A DNA stretch of 64,000 nt. It comes from DATKBT01 sp035546295. Its GTDB lineage: Bacteria > Acidobacteriota > Thermoanaerobaculia > Multivoradales > Multivoraceae. The stretch is from positions 17,285-81,284 of the forward strand of contig DATKBT010000132.1 of NCBI GenBank assembly GCA_035546295.1, in the 5' to 3' direction. The notes beneath the pieces are model-generated. The model saw only the letters and a program-made list of their open reading frames with translations, did no database searches and was not told the DNA's origin. The position numbers and the translations under genes were made by a program. Position 1 is the stretch's first letter. The number at the start of each line of letters is the position of its first letter. Below are positions 52,433-60,902 of this stretch, piece after piece.

Positions 52433-54237
52433 GCATCCAGGGCAGTCTCGAAGACGTCGGGGTCGCGGAGGTCCTGCAGTTCGTCCACCTGGGAAGCAGC
52501 ACTGGAACCCTCGTGCTCTCCCGCGGCGACCAGCGCGTCGAGATCGGCTTCCACGAGGGCGGCATCATCAACGCGTGGGACTCCCAGTCGCTGCGTCTGG
52601 GCGAGCTCCTGATCTCCCGCGGCCTGGTCTCGCGCGAGGTCGTCGACTGCGCTCTGGCGCTGCAGGCGACGAAGCCCGAGCCGCCCCCCTCGATCGGCGA
52701 GATCCTGATCGACGAGGGGCTGGTGGAGCTCGAGGAGGTGCGCACCGCGGTGGTCGAGCAGGTGCGCCAGGCGGTCTCGCGCGCGATCGAGTGGAGCGAC
52801 GGCTCCTTCCACTTCGTCAAGGGGCCCCCCCGTCGTCGCGATCAGTTCGATCCGGACGCGGTCCTCGGCTACAAGCTCAACACCCAGTCGCTACTGCTCG
52901 AGATCGCGCGCACGCTCGATCATGCGCGCATCGGCCTGTCGACCTCGCCTTCCGACGCGCCGCGGGAAGGGCTGGAGCTGGTCGAGCACGAGCCGACGGC
53001 GAACGGAGGGGCCGATCCCGCGGCCCGGCAGGCCGCGCGCCCGGACGCCGGCGCATCGCGGCTGGTGGCCGACGCCGTGAACGCGACGCTCGAGACGCCG
53101 AGCGCCAGGGTCCTCGCCAAGTACCTGGGCGGCGTCAAGCCCCTGCCCGATGCGCCGTCGCTGACGCCCGAGGCGCTCGAGCCCCATCGCCGCGCCTTCG
53201 CGCCCACGCCGTCGCCCACTCCGAAGCCCGCCGAAAGGCCCTCGGAGACTCCTCCGCGAGCCGACCGGCTGGTCACGCCGATCTCGGCGACGGAAGCCCA
53301 GGCCGGGGTGTCCGGGCGCACCGGCCAGCGGCCCCTCGTGCGGGTGATCAGCGATGCGCCCGACTTCGCGAGCGAGCTCCTCGCCGGGGTCGAGTGCGAG
53401 ATCGAGGTGCTGGCCTTCCGGGACGACTGGCGGTCCCCGCAGCGCAAGCCGCTCGTGCTGGTCGTCGACATGCGCCCGGATCGGCCGCTCAAAGACCTGG
53501 CCGGGATCACGAGCGCCTCCACCGGCGTCGAGCCGGTCGTGCTGTTGCCGGACGTCAATCTCTCGGCGTCGGCCTATGCGCTGGGAGCGCGCGCCGTCAT
53601 CCCCGACCAGCCGCGCGCGCTCGCCGGCTACGTGGTAGCGATGCTGGGCGCCCACCGGGCCGCACATTCCGCGGACCCCGGGGTGACTTCGCTCGAGGCC
53701 AACGGCTTCGCGCGGCTGCGCGAGATCCTCGCGGACCTGCGGGAGAGCTCGCCGTCGGCGACTCGGATCCTCGGCCTGATGCGCGTCATCTCCGACTACG
53801 CGCAGCGCGCGGCGGTGTTCGCGGTGGTCGGCGATCAGGTGCGCGTGATCGGCGCCTTCGGCCGCAACGCCGCTCGGCAGCCGCTGGCCGACGTGCTGCG
53901 CCGCATCGGAGCATTCGCGCTGTCCGGGGCGCTGCGCGAGGCGGTCGAGCGGCGATTGACGGTGGCCAGGCGATACGATGAGGAGCAGCTTCCTCGTGGA
54001 CTCGCCGACGCGCTCGGACCGCCGGCCAATGGTCTCTTCCAGATCGCACCGATCTCGGGGGGCGACAAGGTCATCCTGCTGGTCTACCTGGACAACGGCG
54101 AACGGATGCAGGCGATCCAGGGGCTCGACGTGATCGAGCTCGCTGGTGCACATATCGGGTTGATGTTCGAGAACGACCTCCTGAAGAGCCGTTTCGGGGC
54201 TGGCGGAAGAGAGCGTCGTGAGGCTTCGATCTCCTGA
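52429..54237 (+). CDS. DUF4388 protein with linker and receiver/GAF-like C-terminal half
   Basis: The GTG at 52429 overlaps the previous stop and gives 602 residues. Residues 1-150 are a DUF4388 domain: SIQGSLEDVGVAEVLQFVHL, GTLVLSRGDQRVEIGFHEGG, and the later RGLVSREVVDCALALQ and GEILIDEGLVELEEVR helices, typical of proteins tied to two-component and motility signalling in Myxococcota and Acidobacteriota. A Pro/Ala-rich linker (about 250-300) follows. The C-terminal part (LVRVISDAPDFASELLAGVE, LVLVVDMRPDRPLKDLAGIT) resembles a degenerate receiver fold, then a GAF-like region. No phosphoacceptor Asp in the canonical place is clear. It sits between GAF protein 1 and CheY; a scaffold or output role is inferred. 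Confidence 0.8.
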   Translation: MSIQGSLEDVGVAEVLQFVHLGSSTGTLVLSRGDQRVEIGFHEGGIINAWDSQSLRLGELLISRGLVSREVVDCALALQATKPEPPPSIGEILIDEGLVELEEVRTAVVEQVRQAVSRAIEWSDGSFHFVKGPPRRRDQFDPDAVLGYKLNTQSLLLEIARTLDHARIGLSTSPSDAPREGLELVEHEPTANGGADPAARQAARPDAGASRLVADAVNATLETPSARVLAKYLGGVKPLPDAPSLTPEALEPHRRAFAPTPSPTPKPAERPSETPPRADRLVTPISATEAQAGVSGRTGQRPLVRVISDAPDFASELLAGVECEIEVLAFRDDWRSPQRKPLVLVVDMRPDRPLKDLAGITSASTGVEPVVLLPDVNLSASAYALGARAVIPDQPRALAGYVVAMLGAHRAAHSADPGVTSLEANGFARLREILADLRESSPSATRILGLMRVISDYAQRAAVFAVVGDQVRVIGAFGRNAARQPLADVLRRIGAFALSGALREAVERRLTVARRYDEEQLPRGLADALGPPANGLFQIAPISGGDKVILLVYLDNGERMQAIQGLDVIELAGAHIGLMFENDLLKSRFGAGGRERREASIS

Positions 54238-54289
54238 CACCGCTCGGAGCCGACGATCCACCTTTACGGAAACGAAGCAGGGGGCCGCA

Positions 54290-54685
54290 GTGAGCAGAAA
54301 GAAGATCCTGTTGGTCGACGACTCGGGCGTCGCGCTGATGATGGAGAAGATGATCCTCCAGCGCGAAGCCTACGATCTGGTAACCGCCAAGAACGGCCAC
54401 GAGGCGGTCGAATCCGCCCGCCGCGAGCGCCCGGACCTGGTGCTGCTGGACCTGGTGATGCCAGGCATGGACGGGCTCGAGACGTGCGCGCAGCTCCGGG
54501 GGATGGAGGAGACGCGCGAGACGCCCGTGATCATGGTGACGACCCGCGGCGAGGCGAGCTACGTCGAGCAGGCCTACGAGCTGGGCTGCACCGACTACGT
54601 GACCAAGCCCGTCAACAGCCTCGAGCTCTTGACCAAGGTCCGCAACTGCCTGGCCGGCGCCGAGGAGGGGGGGGCGGACTCGTGA
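54290..54685 (+). CDS. cheY: CheY-type response regulator
   Basis: A stand-alone receiver of 131 residues, GTG 54290 in the only frame with the complete domain. ILLVDDSGVALMMEKM provides the acidic pair, LVLLDLVMPGMDG the phosphoacceptor Asp54, and VTTRGEA and VTKPVNS the Thr and Lys switch residues. It should take phosphate from CheA. The last ten residues are a short Glu/Gly tail. Its stop overlaps the next gene's GTG (GTGA). The position between two coiled-coil/GAF genes is unusual for a motor-type cheY, so a non-flagellar output is possible. No CheZ, CheC or CheX phosphatase is in the cluster. Confidence 0.93.
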   Translation: MSRKKILLVDDSGVALMMEKMILQREAYDLVTAKNGHEAVESARRERPDLVLLDLVMPGMDGLETCAQLRGMEETRETPVIMVTTRGEASYVEQAYELGCTDYVTKPVNSLELLTKVRNCLAGAEEGGADS

Positions 54686-55464
54686 TCAAGAAGACCCCGG
54701 CGACAGACTACGTCCACAAGGTCCAGGAGAAGACCAACGAGTACATCCGCGAGTTGCTCGAGGCCAACGCCTCGTTGCGCCGCCACAACGCCTCGCTCGA
54801 GTCGTCGATCACCGAGCTCCGGCAGGAGCGTGTCCAGCTCAAGGAGGAGGCGCTCAAGCTGCGTGAGTCGCTCGAGGAGACGCGCGCCGAGCGCCGCGAG
54901 CTCGACCGCCGGCTGACCCAGGTCGAGTACGAGAACCAGGAGTTCTCCACCCGCTACGTCGCGGTCGAGCAGCAGAACAACAACCTGGTCAACCTCTACG
55001 CCGCCACCAACCAGCTCCACTCGACGCTCGACCGCGAGGAGATCCTGATCATCCTGCAGGAGATCGTGATCAACCTGGTGGGCAGCGAGGAGTACGCCAT
55101 CTACGTGCGCGAAGGCGAGTCGGCCGGCTTCGACGTGATCGCCATGATGGGCCTCGACGGCGACGCGGCGCGCCGCGGCATCAAGAGCAAGGGACTGACG
55201 CAGGCGGTGGCCCACGGCGAGCTCTGGATCTCGAGCGGAGCCGACCTCGGCGGCGACGAGCCGCGCGCCTGTGTGCCGCTGCGTCTCGGCGACCGCGTGA
55301 TCGGCGTCATCGCCGTCTTCGGCCTGCTGGTCCAGAAGGGCGACTTCGAGCCGGTGGACTACGAGCTGTTCAACCTGCTCGCGAGTCAGGCCGCGACCGC
55401 GCTCTACGCCAGCGGCCTGCACGCGTCGGCAACCGCACGGGCGGCAGCCACCGGCGCGAGATGA
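54682..55464 (+). CDS. Coiled-coil/GAF signalling protein 2
   Basis: GTG 54682 overlaps the cheY stop. The 260-residue protein has a long coiled coil (about 15-105: ASLESSITELRQERVQLKEE, SLEETRAERRELDRRLTQVE) and a GAF-like domain with LVNLYAATNQLHSTLDREEI, LVGSEEYAIYVREG and a final DRVIGVIAVFGLL. The domain order and GAF sequence mirror the first operon gene (51656-52432), so the two are paralogs. There is no membrane segment. Its stop overlaps the cheA start by four bases. The pair bracket DUF4388 and CheY, pointing to a cytoplasmic sensor or scaffold function in the array. Confidence 0.82.
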   Translation: MIKKTPATDYVHKVQEKTNEYIRELLEANASLRRHNASLESSITELRQERVQLKEEALKLRESLEETRAERRELDRRLTQVEYENQEFSTRYVAVEQQNNNLVNLYAATNQLHSTLDREEILIILQEIVINLVGSEEYAIYVREGESAGFDVIAMMGLDGDAARRGIKSKGLTQAVAHGELWISSGADLGGDEPRACVPLRLGDRVIGVIAVFGLLVQKGDFEPVDYELFNLLASQAATALYASGLHASATARAAATGAR

Positions 55465-57167
55465 GCCCGCCCCCGGGGGACGGTTCCCCCTCGGACGCTC
55501 CGGATCCCCTTGACGCCGACTTCGCCTCGCTCGTCCCGCTCTTCGTCGCCGAGAGCCAGGAGCGACTCGCGCGCATGGAGCTCGCGCTGCTGACCCTCGA
55601 GAAGGAGCCCGCGAATCGTGATGCGCTGGACGAGGTGTTTCGCGGCGCGCACACCATCAAGGGGGACGCCGCCACCCTCGGCATGAGGGACCTGGCCGAC
55701 TTCGCGCACCGGCTCGAGGACACGCTCGACAGCCTGCGCGACGGCACGAGCGAGATGAGCGCCTCGCTCGCCACCGCCCTGCTGCGCACGGTCGACCTGC
55801 TCCGGGAGCTGGTGGCGGAGGCAGAGGGAGGCGAGGAGCGAAGCCGCGAGGACCTCGAGCGGGCTCTAGCCAGTGTCACCGAGGAGCTCCAGGAGGCCGC
55901 TCCCGGACCTCAGGCGCAGACTTCGTCGGCGGCGCTGTCGGAGCTCGAGCAGGTGTCGAGCAGCCTGCGGGTCGACGTCGGCAGGCTCGACGAGCTGCTC
56001 ACCCTCGCCGGCGAGCTGGTGGCCGCCCGCAGCCAGCTCATCGCCGCGCTCGAGAGCGACGAGCCGCGCAGCGAGCTGCTCGACCTGACGCGATCCTCCG
56101 AGCGCCACTACCTCGATCTTCAGGATCTGGTGATGAAGCTGCGGATGGTGGCCGTCGGCCCGACTTTCCGCCGGCTCCAAAGGATGGTTCGCGACCAGTC
56201 GCTGGGGCTCGGAAAGAAGGCGACCCTCGAGCTCGAGGGCACCGATGTCGAGCTCGACAACTCGGTGCTGCAGCGCCTGCGCGACCCGCTCTCCCACCTG
56301 CTCCGCAACGCGCTCGCCCATGGCATCGAGGCTCCCGACGAGCGCCTCGAGGCGAACAAGGAGGAGACCGGGCGGATCGTGCTGCGCAGCCGACGCGACG
56401 GCGGCGCCATCACCATCGAGGTCGCCGACGACGGCCGCGGTCTCGACCGCGACGCGATCGTCGAGCGCGCGCGCGCACTCGGGCTGATCGGCTCTGATCA
56501 GGAGGTCGGCCACCGCGACGCGCTCGATCTCGTCTTCCTGCCCGGCCTGTCGACCGCTCGCCAAGTCAGCGAGGCCGCCGGCCGCGGGGTGGGGCTCGAC
56601 GTGGTCAAACGAGAGGTCGAGGCGCTGCGTGGCACGGTCCAGGTCAGCAGCAGCCTCGGCGAGGGGACGACGGTCTCGATCTCGTTGCCACTGACCCTCG
56701 CCGTGATCGAAGCGCTCCACGTCTTGATCGAAGGCCGCCTGTTCGTGATCGCGCTCGACACCGTCCTCGAGGTGCTCGAGCTGCCCGACCATTCGCTCGC
56801 CGCCGGCCAGCGTTTCGGCATCATCGAGCTGCGCAACCACATCGTCAACTGCGTCCGCCTCGATACCCTGCTCGGGCTCGATGCCGCGCGCACGAACGGC
56901 GCGCCCGAGCACCAGCGGGTGGTGGTGCTCCGTCTGCCGGTGGGCGAGGTCGGCGTGGTGGTCGACGAGGTGCTGGGCAAGAGCCAGACGCTCATCCGCC
57001 CGCTGCCCAAGATCGTCCGCCGTACGCCCGGCTTCTCCGGGCTCGCCGCCCTCTCCGACGGCCGTCTGTCGCTGATCCTCGACGTGCCGGACCTGCTGCA
57101 TCATCACGGCCTGACCGCCTCGTTTCCCGAGGGTCCGGCCCCTCTTGCCGCCGGCGGTGCGCGATGA
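55461..57167 (+). CDS. cheA: CheA sensor histidine kinase lacking a P2 domain
   Basis: ATG 55461 overlaps the previous stop (ATGA). The 568-residue kinase has an HPt domain with GAHTIKGDAATLGM (phosphorylated His64), a P3 dimerisation helix pair (about 165-235, RLDELLTLAGELVAARSQLI), a P4 ATPase (NALAHGIEAPDER N box, VADDGRGLD, GRGVGLDVVK and GEGTTVSI) and a C-terminal CheW-like P5. Only about 60 residues, Ala/Glu-rich, separate HPt from P3, so the CheY-docking P2 domain is absent. That is seen in some alternative-function chemosensory systems and implies a different response-regulator affinity. ATG to stop is coupled to cheD by another four-base overlap. Confidence 0.96.
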   Translation: MSPPPGDGSPSDAPDPLDADFASLVPLFVAESQERLARMELALLTLEKEPANRDALDEVFRGAHTIKGDAATLGMRDLADFAHRLEDTLDSLRDGTSEMSASLATALLRTVDLLRELVAEAEGGEERSREDLERALASVTEELQEAAPGPQAQTSSAALSELEQVSSSLRVDVGRLDELLTLAGELVAARSQLIAALESDEPRSELLDLTRSSERHYLDLQDLVMKLRMVAVGPTFRRLQRMVRDQSLGLGKKATLELEGTDVELDNSVLQRLRDPLSHLLRNALAHGIEAPDERLEANKEETGRIVLRSRRDGGAITIEVADDGRGLDRDAIVERARALGLIGSDQEVGHRDALDLVFLPGLSTARQVSEAAGRGVGLDVVKREVEALRGTVQVSSSLGEGTTVSISLPLTLAVIEALHVLIEGRLFVIALDTVLEVLELPDHSLAAGQRFGIIELRNHIVNCVRLDTLLGLDAARTNGAPEHQRVVVLRLPVGEVGVVVDEVLGKSQTLIRPLPKIVRRTPGFSGLAALSDGRLSLILDVPDLLHHHGLTASFPEGPAPLAAGGAR

Positions 57168-57757
57168 GCCAGCGGCACCCGATCCCCTCGATCGAGCGCT
57201 ACCGGGCCGGTCAGCCGTCCCGGAGCCGGGCACTCGACGACGAGGGCCGGCTCGCCCGCTACCTGCATCCCGGGCAGATCCTGCTCGCCACCGAGCCGAC
57301 CGCGGTCACCACCATCCTGGGATCGTGCGTCAGCGTCTGCCTGTACGACGCCAAGCGCAGGGTCGGCGGCATCAATCACTTCGTGCTGCCGAACTTCGTC
57401 GGCCGCGGGCCGACCTCCGCCCGCTTCGGCAACGTCGCCGTGCAGAGCCTGGTCGACGGCATGCTGGAGGCCGGCTGCTCGCGCTACGATCTCAAGGCCA
57501 TGCTGTTCGGCGGTTCGCACCTGCTGCGTGCGGTCGAGGGTTCCTTCGAGAAGAGCGCGACCGCCGAGCTCGGCGCGCGCAACGCGGAGGTCGCCCGTTC
57601 CATGCTCCAGTCGGCGCGCATCACGGTCGTCGGCGAGGACGTCGGGGGGCGGGTCGGGCGCAAGCTGGTGTTCTTCACCGACGACGGGAGCTTCCGGATC
57701 AAGACACTCCAGGGTTCCACGCGTCTTCCGCCCGGCGCTCCTGATCGAAGACCCTGA
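57164..57757 (+). CDS. cheD: CheD receptor glutamine deamidase
   Basis: ATG 57164 overlaps cheA's stop. The 197-residue enzyme converts specific receptor glutamines to glutamates, adjusting adaptation. The catalytic pair is complete: Cys55 in LGSCVSVCLYD and His72 in GGINHFVLP, spaced as in Thermotoga CheD (17 residues). The N-terminal 30 residues are an extra basic segment. VGEDVGGRVGRKLVFFTDDG is the usual central beta region. In systems with CheD and CheC the two regulate each other, but no cheC is in this window. The presence of CheD fits the two methyl-accepting proteins here, whose signalling helices carry Gln/Glu pairs. Confidence 0.93.
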   Translation: MSQRHPIPSIERYRAGQPSRSRALDDEGRLARYLHPGQILLATEPTAVTTILGSCVSVCLYDAKRRVGGINHFVLPNFVGRGPTSARFGNVAVQSLVDGMLEAGCSRYDLKAMLFGGSHLLRAVEGSFEKSATAELGARNAEVARSMLQSARITVVGEDVGGRVGRKLVFFTDDGSFRIKTLQGSTRLPPGAPDRRP

Positions 57758-57772
57758 GGTCGAGCCGTCGTC

Positions 57773-58399
57773 ATGCCCAAGAGCCGCAAGAGAGCCAGCA
57801 CGACGCGGGACGCCCGCGCCGGCGGCGCCGTGAAGTCGCCGTCTTTCGCCGAGCCGAGAAAGGCTCCGGACCCCGGCCAGTACCTGACCTTTCGGATCGG
57901 CGGCGAGATCTACGCGGTTCCCGTCCTCGAGACCAGCGAGGTGCTCGGATACCAGGAGTCCACGCCAGTGCCGGGTGCCGCCTCCTGGATCTACGGCCTG
58001 CTCAACATCCGCGGCAAGGCGATCCCCGTGATCGATCTGGCGACCAAATTCGGCGCCAGGGAACGCGCCCCGATCGATTCCTCCTGCATCATCGTGCTCG
58101 AGGTCGTGCTCGACGAGGAGCCGGCCCAGGTCGGGCTGATCGCCGACGACATGCCGTCGGTGGTCGCGGTCGAGGGCGATCAGATCTCGGACCCGCCGCT
58201 GTTCGGGACGCTGGTGCACGCGCGCTACCTACGTGGCATGGCCCGGCTCGGAGCCGGCCTGGTGCTGATCCTCGACGCGGTGGGCGCGCTCAGCGCCGAG
58301 GACGTCGCCCAGCTCCTCGACCTGGAGGCGACGGCCCCCGGTGACGGTGAGCGGAGCGAGGATCGCGGCGAGGGCCGGGAAGCGCGAGCGGGGGACTGA
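57773..58399 (+). CDS. cheW: CheW adaptor protein 2
   Basis: A 208-residue CheW, ATG 57773, 15 bp after cheD. The basic and Ala-rich first 35 residues (RKRASTTRDARAGG) precede the domain: YLTFRIGGEIYAVPVLETSE, STPVPGAASWIYGLLNIRGK, VIDLATKFG, and the IADDMPSVVAVEGD loop. It differs from the first CheW (49619-50158), so each receptor operon may have its own adaptor or the two may mix. The C-terminus after the ARLGAGLVLILDAVGALS helix is a Glu/Gly/Asp-rich tail. Residues for CheA P5 contact are conserved. Confidence 0.93.
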   Translation: MPKSRKRASTTRDARAGGAVKSPSFAEPRKAPDPGQYLTFRIGGEIYAVPVLETSEVLGYQESTPVPGAASWIYGLLNIRGKAIPVIDLATKFGARERAPIDSSCIIVLEVVLDEEPAQVGLIADDMPSVVAVEGDQISDPPLFGTLVHARYLRGMARLGAGLVLILDAVGALSAEDVAQLLDLEATAPGDGERSEDRGEGREARAGD

Positions 58400-58524
58400 G
58401 TGTCCGGCCGCCCCTGCCACGTCCCGGGCCGGCAACGGCTGCCGCGGGTGGCGTCTGGAGACGAGCCCGGTGACACCGCGCGCCACGCGCCAACCCGACC
58501 GCACACGACCCGCCGAGGCATGCG

Positions 58525-59502
58525 ATGACCGGCGGCCGCGCCCCCACGGGAGAGCCGCCGGGCGCTTCACGGAGGATCCGGCGGGGGCCCGAGCGCCTCG
58601 AGATGACCGAAACCGTGTTCAAGCTGTTTCAGAACCTCATCCTCCGGAGCGCCGGAATCTTCCTGGCCGAGCACAAGCGAGCTCTGCTCGTGCGCAGGCT
58701 TCGCGGGCGCCTCCGCACGCTCGGTCTGGACTCCTACCTCGACTACTACCGGCTGGTCACCCGCCCCGACGATCCGAACGAGCTGGTCGTCATGTTCGAC
58801 CTGGTGACCACGAACGAGACCCGCTTCTTTCGCGAGCCTCTGCAGCTCGAGCTGCTCGAGCGCGAGCTCTTCCCGGACCTCCAGCGGACCGCCGCGGAGC
58901 GGCGGCGCCCGCGAAGGCTGAGGGCCTGGTGCGCGGCCTGCTCCTCCGGTGAGGAGCCGTTCTCGCTGGCGGCGCTGCTGATCCGTCACCTCCCTCCGGA
59001 GTGGCGCCGCGAGATCCTGGCGACCGATCTGTCGACGCGCATGATCGAGCGCGCCCGCCACGGGAAGTGGCCTCTGCGCCAGCTCGGGCAGATCCCGGCC
59101 CGCTACCGCGGCGAATTCGTCGTCCATCGTTCCGGGCGTGGCGACGGCGACGGCGCGATCGAGGCGCGCGCGAACCTGCGCGCGCTGATTCGCTTCGAGC
59201 GCCACAACCTGCATCTCGACCCTCCTCCCGCCGGTCCGTTCGACCTCGTCCTGTGCCGCAACGTTCTCATGTACTTCGACCCGGCGGCCAAGCGACGGGT
59301 GGTCGGCCAGCTGCTGTCGGTGCTCTCCGAGGACGGCTATCTCCTGGTCGGCCACGCCGACAGCCTGTCCGGGCTCGATCCGCGCCTGCGGCTGGTGGCG
59401 CCGACCATCTACGCCCACGCTCACGGCGCCGGCTCCGTGACCGGGGCTGGCGGCGGCGGCACTGCGGAAGCTCTCGTCGCGCATGGCGAGGCCGAGCCGT
59501 GA
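58525..59502 (+). CDS. cheR: CheR chemoreceptor methyltransferase
   Basis: Adds methyl groups from SAM to receptor glutamates. The 325-residue frame from ATG 58525 has a 26-residue extra N-terminus; ATG 58603 (MTETVFKLFQNL) is close to the family start and equally possible. The N-terminal helical domain is followed by the SAM-binding WCAACSSGEEPFSLAALL, ILATDLSTRMIERAR and FDLVLCRNVLMYFD motifs. A C-terminal Gly-rich tail (GAGSVTGAGGGGTAEALV) has no TPR repeats. Stop codon overlaps the cheB start (GTGA). The receptors here lack an NWETF tether, so methylation would be tether-independent. Confidence 0.95.
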   Translation: MTGGRAPTGEPPGASRRIRRGPERLEMTETVFKLFQNLILRSAGIFLAEHKRALLVRRLRGRLRTLGLDSYLDYYRLVTRPDDPNELVVMFDLVTTNETRFFREPLQLELLERELFPDLQRTAAERRRPRRLRAWCAACSSGEEPFSLAALLIRHLPPEWRREILATDLSTRMIERARHGKWPLRQLGQIPARYRGEFVVHRSGRGDGDGAIEARANLRALIRFERHNLHLDPPPAGPFDLVLCRNVLMYFDPAAKRRVVGQLLSVLSEDGYLLVGHADSLSGLDPRLRLVAPTIYAHAHGAGSVTGAGGGGTAEALVAHGEAEP

Positions 59503-60701
59503 ACGCCCGCAAGCGCCTCGAGGTGATGGTGGTCGACGACTCCGCCGTGGTGCGCCAGCTCCTCAAGACGTTGCTCGAGCGCGAGGGCGATATCGTGGTC
59601 ACCACGGCCGCCGACCCCTTGATCGCGCGCAACAAGCTGCGCCACAAGCGCCCGGACGTGCTGCTGCTGGACATCGAGATGCCGCGCATGAACGGCCTGC
59701 GCTTCCTGCAGGAGATCATGGCGGAGAACCCGCTGCCGGTCGTCATGTGCTCGAGCCACGTCGCTCAGGGCACGCGCCACGCGCTCGAGGCGATGGCGCT
59801 CGGCGCGGTCGACATCATCCTCAAGCCCGAGATGAGAGTCCGCGAGTTCCTCGAGGAGTCCCGGATCACCATCTCGGACGTGGTGCGGGCGGCGGCATGC
59901 GCCAGGGTGAGGCCGCGCGAGGCAGCTTCGAGCACGGCTCGACTGCCCGAGCGCCCGCCGGTTCAGAACGTTCCGAAGCCGGTCGGGCCGGCGGCCGGCT
60001 CCCACGAGCCGGTGGTCGCCATCGGCGCGTCGACCGGCGGTCCCGGCATCCTGGCGCAGGTGATCGGCGAGCTGCCGGCCGACGTGCCGCCGATCCTGAT
60101 CGTCCAGCACATCCCGCGGACCTTCAGCGCCAACTTCGCCCAGAACCTCGGTCGCCACGCGAGGATCGAAGTGCGGGAAGCGGTCGATGGGGATCAGCTC
60201 CGGCGCAACCTCGCGCTGGTCGCGCCCGGTGGGCAGCACATGGTGATCGCCCACCGGGACCGCGGCCACTGTGTTCGCATCCTCGACGGCCCGCTGGTCT
60301 CGCGCCATCGTCCGAGCGTCGACGTCCTGTTCTCCTCGGTCGCCGAGCAGGCGAGTCCCGACTCGCTCGGGATCATCCTCACCGGCATGGGGAACGATGG
60401 CGTCGAGGGCCTGCTCCAGATGCGCGAGGCGGGGATGACCACGATCGCCCAGGACCGCAGGAGCTGCGTCGTCTTCGGCATGCCCAAGGAGGCGATCGCC
60501 AGCGGAGCCGCCATCCACGAGCTCGATCTCGTCGAGATCTCGCGGGCGATCGAGGAGTGCAGGTGCTCGGCAGGCGGCTGGAACCCGGCGTTCTCGGCGA
60601 CCGAGCGGACCCGGCGGCGACGGCTGCTGTTCGCCAAGGGCACCGGCCGCTGGAAGACGTTGGATCGGCTCGGCCCGAACGATCGCGAGCCCGTCCGCTG
60701 A
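59499..60701 (+). CDS. cheB: CheB receptor methylesterase/deamidase
   Basis: GTG 59499 overlaps the cheR stop. The 400-residue protein has an N-terminal receiver (MVVDDSAVVRQLL, phospho-Asp58 in LLLDIEMPRMNG, LKPEMRVREF switch Lys) and a C-terminal methylesterase with catalytic triad Ser178 (IGASTGGPG), His204 (VQHIPRTFSANF) and Asp300 (TGMGNDGVEG). The linker (about 125-165) is Arg/Pro-rich. Beyond the last catalytic residue about 75 extra residues (ERTRRRRLLFAKGTGRWKTL) form a basic tail that is not typical for CheB. It completes adaptation with CheR and ends the operon; a 20-bp direct repeat starts at its stop codon. Confidence 0.95.
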   Translation: MNARKRLEVMVVDDSAVVRQLLKTLLEREGDIVVTTAADPLIARNKLRHKRPDVLLLDIEMPRMNGLRFLQEIMAENPLPVVMCSSHVAQGTRHALEAMALGAVDIILKPEMRVREFLEESRITISDVVRAAACARVRPREAASSTARLPERPPVQNVPKPVGPAAGSHEPVVAIGASTGGPGILAQVIGELPADVPPILIVQHIPRTFSANFAQNLGRHARIEVREAVDGDQLRRNLALVAPGGQHMVIAHRDRGHCVRILDGPLVSRHRPSVDVLFSSVAEQASPDSLGIILTGMGNDGVEGLLQMREAGMTTIAQDRRSCVVFGMPKEAIASGAAIHELDLVEISRAIEECRCSAGGWNPAFSATERTRRRRLLFAKGTGRWKTLDRLGPNDREPVR

Positions 60702-60735
60702 CGCGAAAGCCCGCGTGCTGACGCGAAAGCCCGCG
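60698..60735. repeat. Perfect 18-bp direct repeat at the end of cheB
   Basis: CTGACGCGAAAGCCCGCG occurs at 60698-60715 and 60718-60735, 20 bp apart, the first covering the cheB stop. It looks like a recent tandem duplication of the 3' end or a small RNA-protein site; nothing else marks the 200-bp spacer. Confidence 0.9.
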
Positions 60736-60902
60736 CGCCGACCCCCGGCGAAATCTCTCGGCCGCACCGGCGTAGTGTCGTCCGGCGCCACCGAACAGCG
60801 CAGGGGACGGGTCCCGAGCACAGGGAGGGACCGTGGCTCCTCGGCGATCGCCGTCGCTGCGAGCAAAGCCGGCCTTTTCGGATCGAACAGGAGAGCGACC
60901 CC

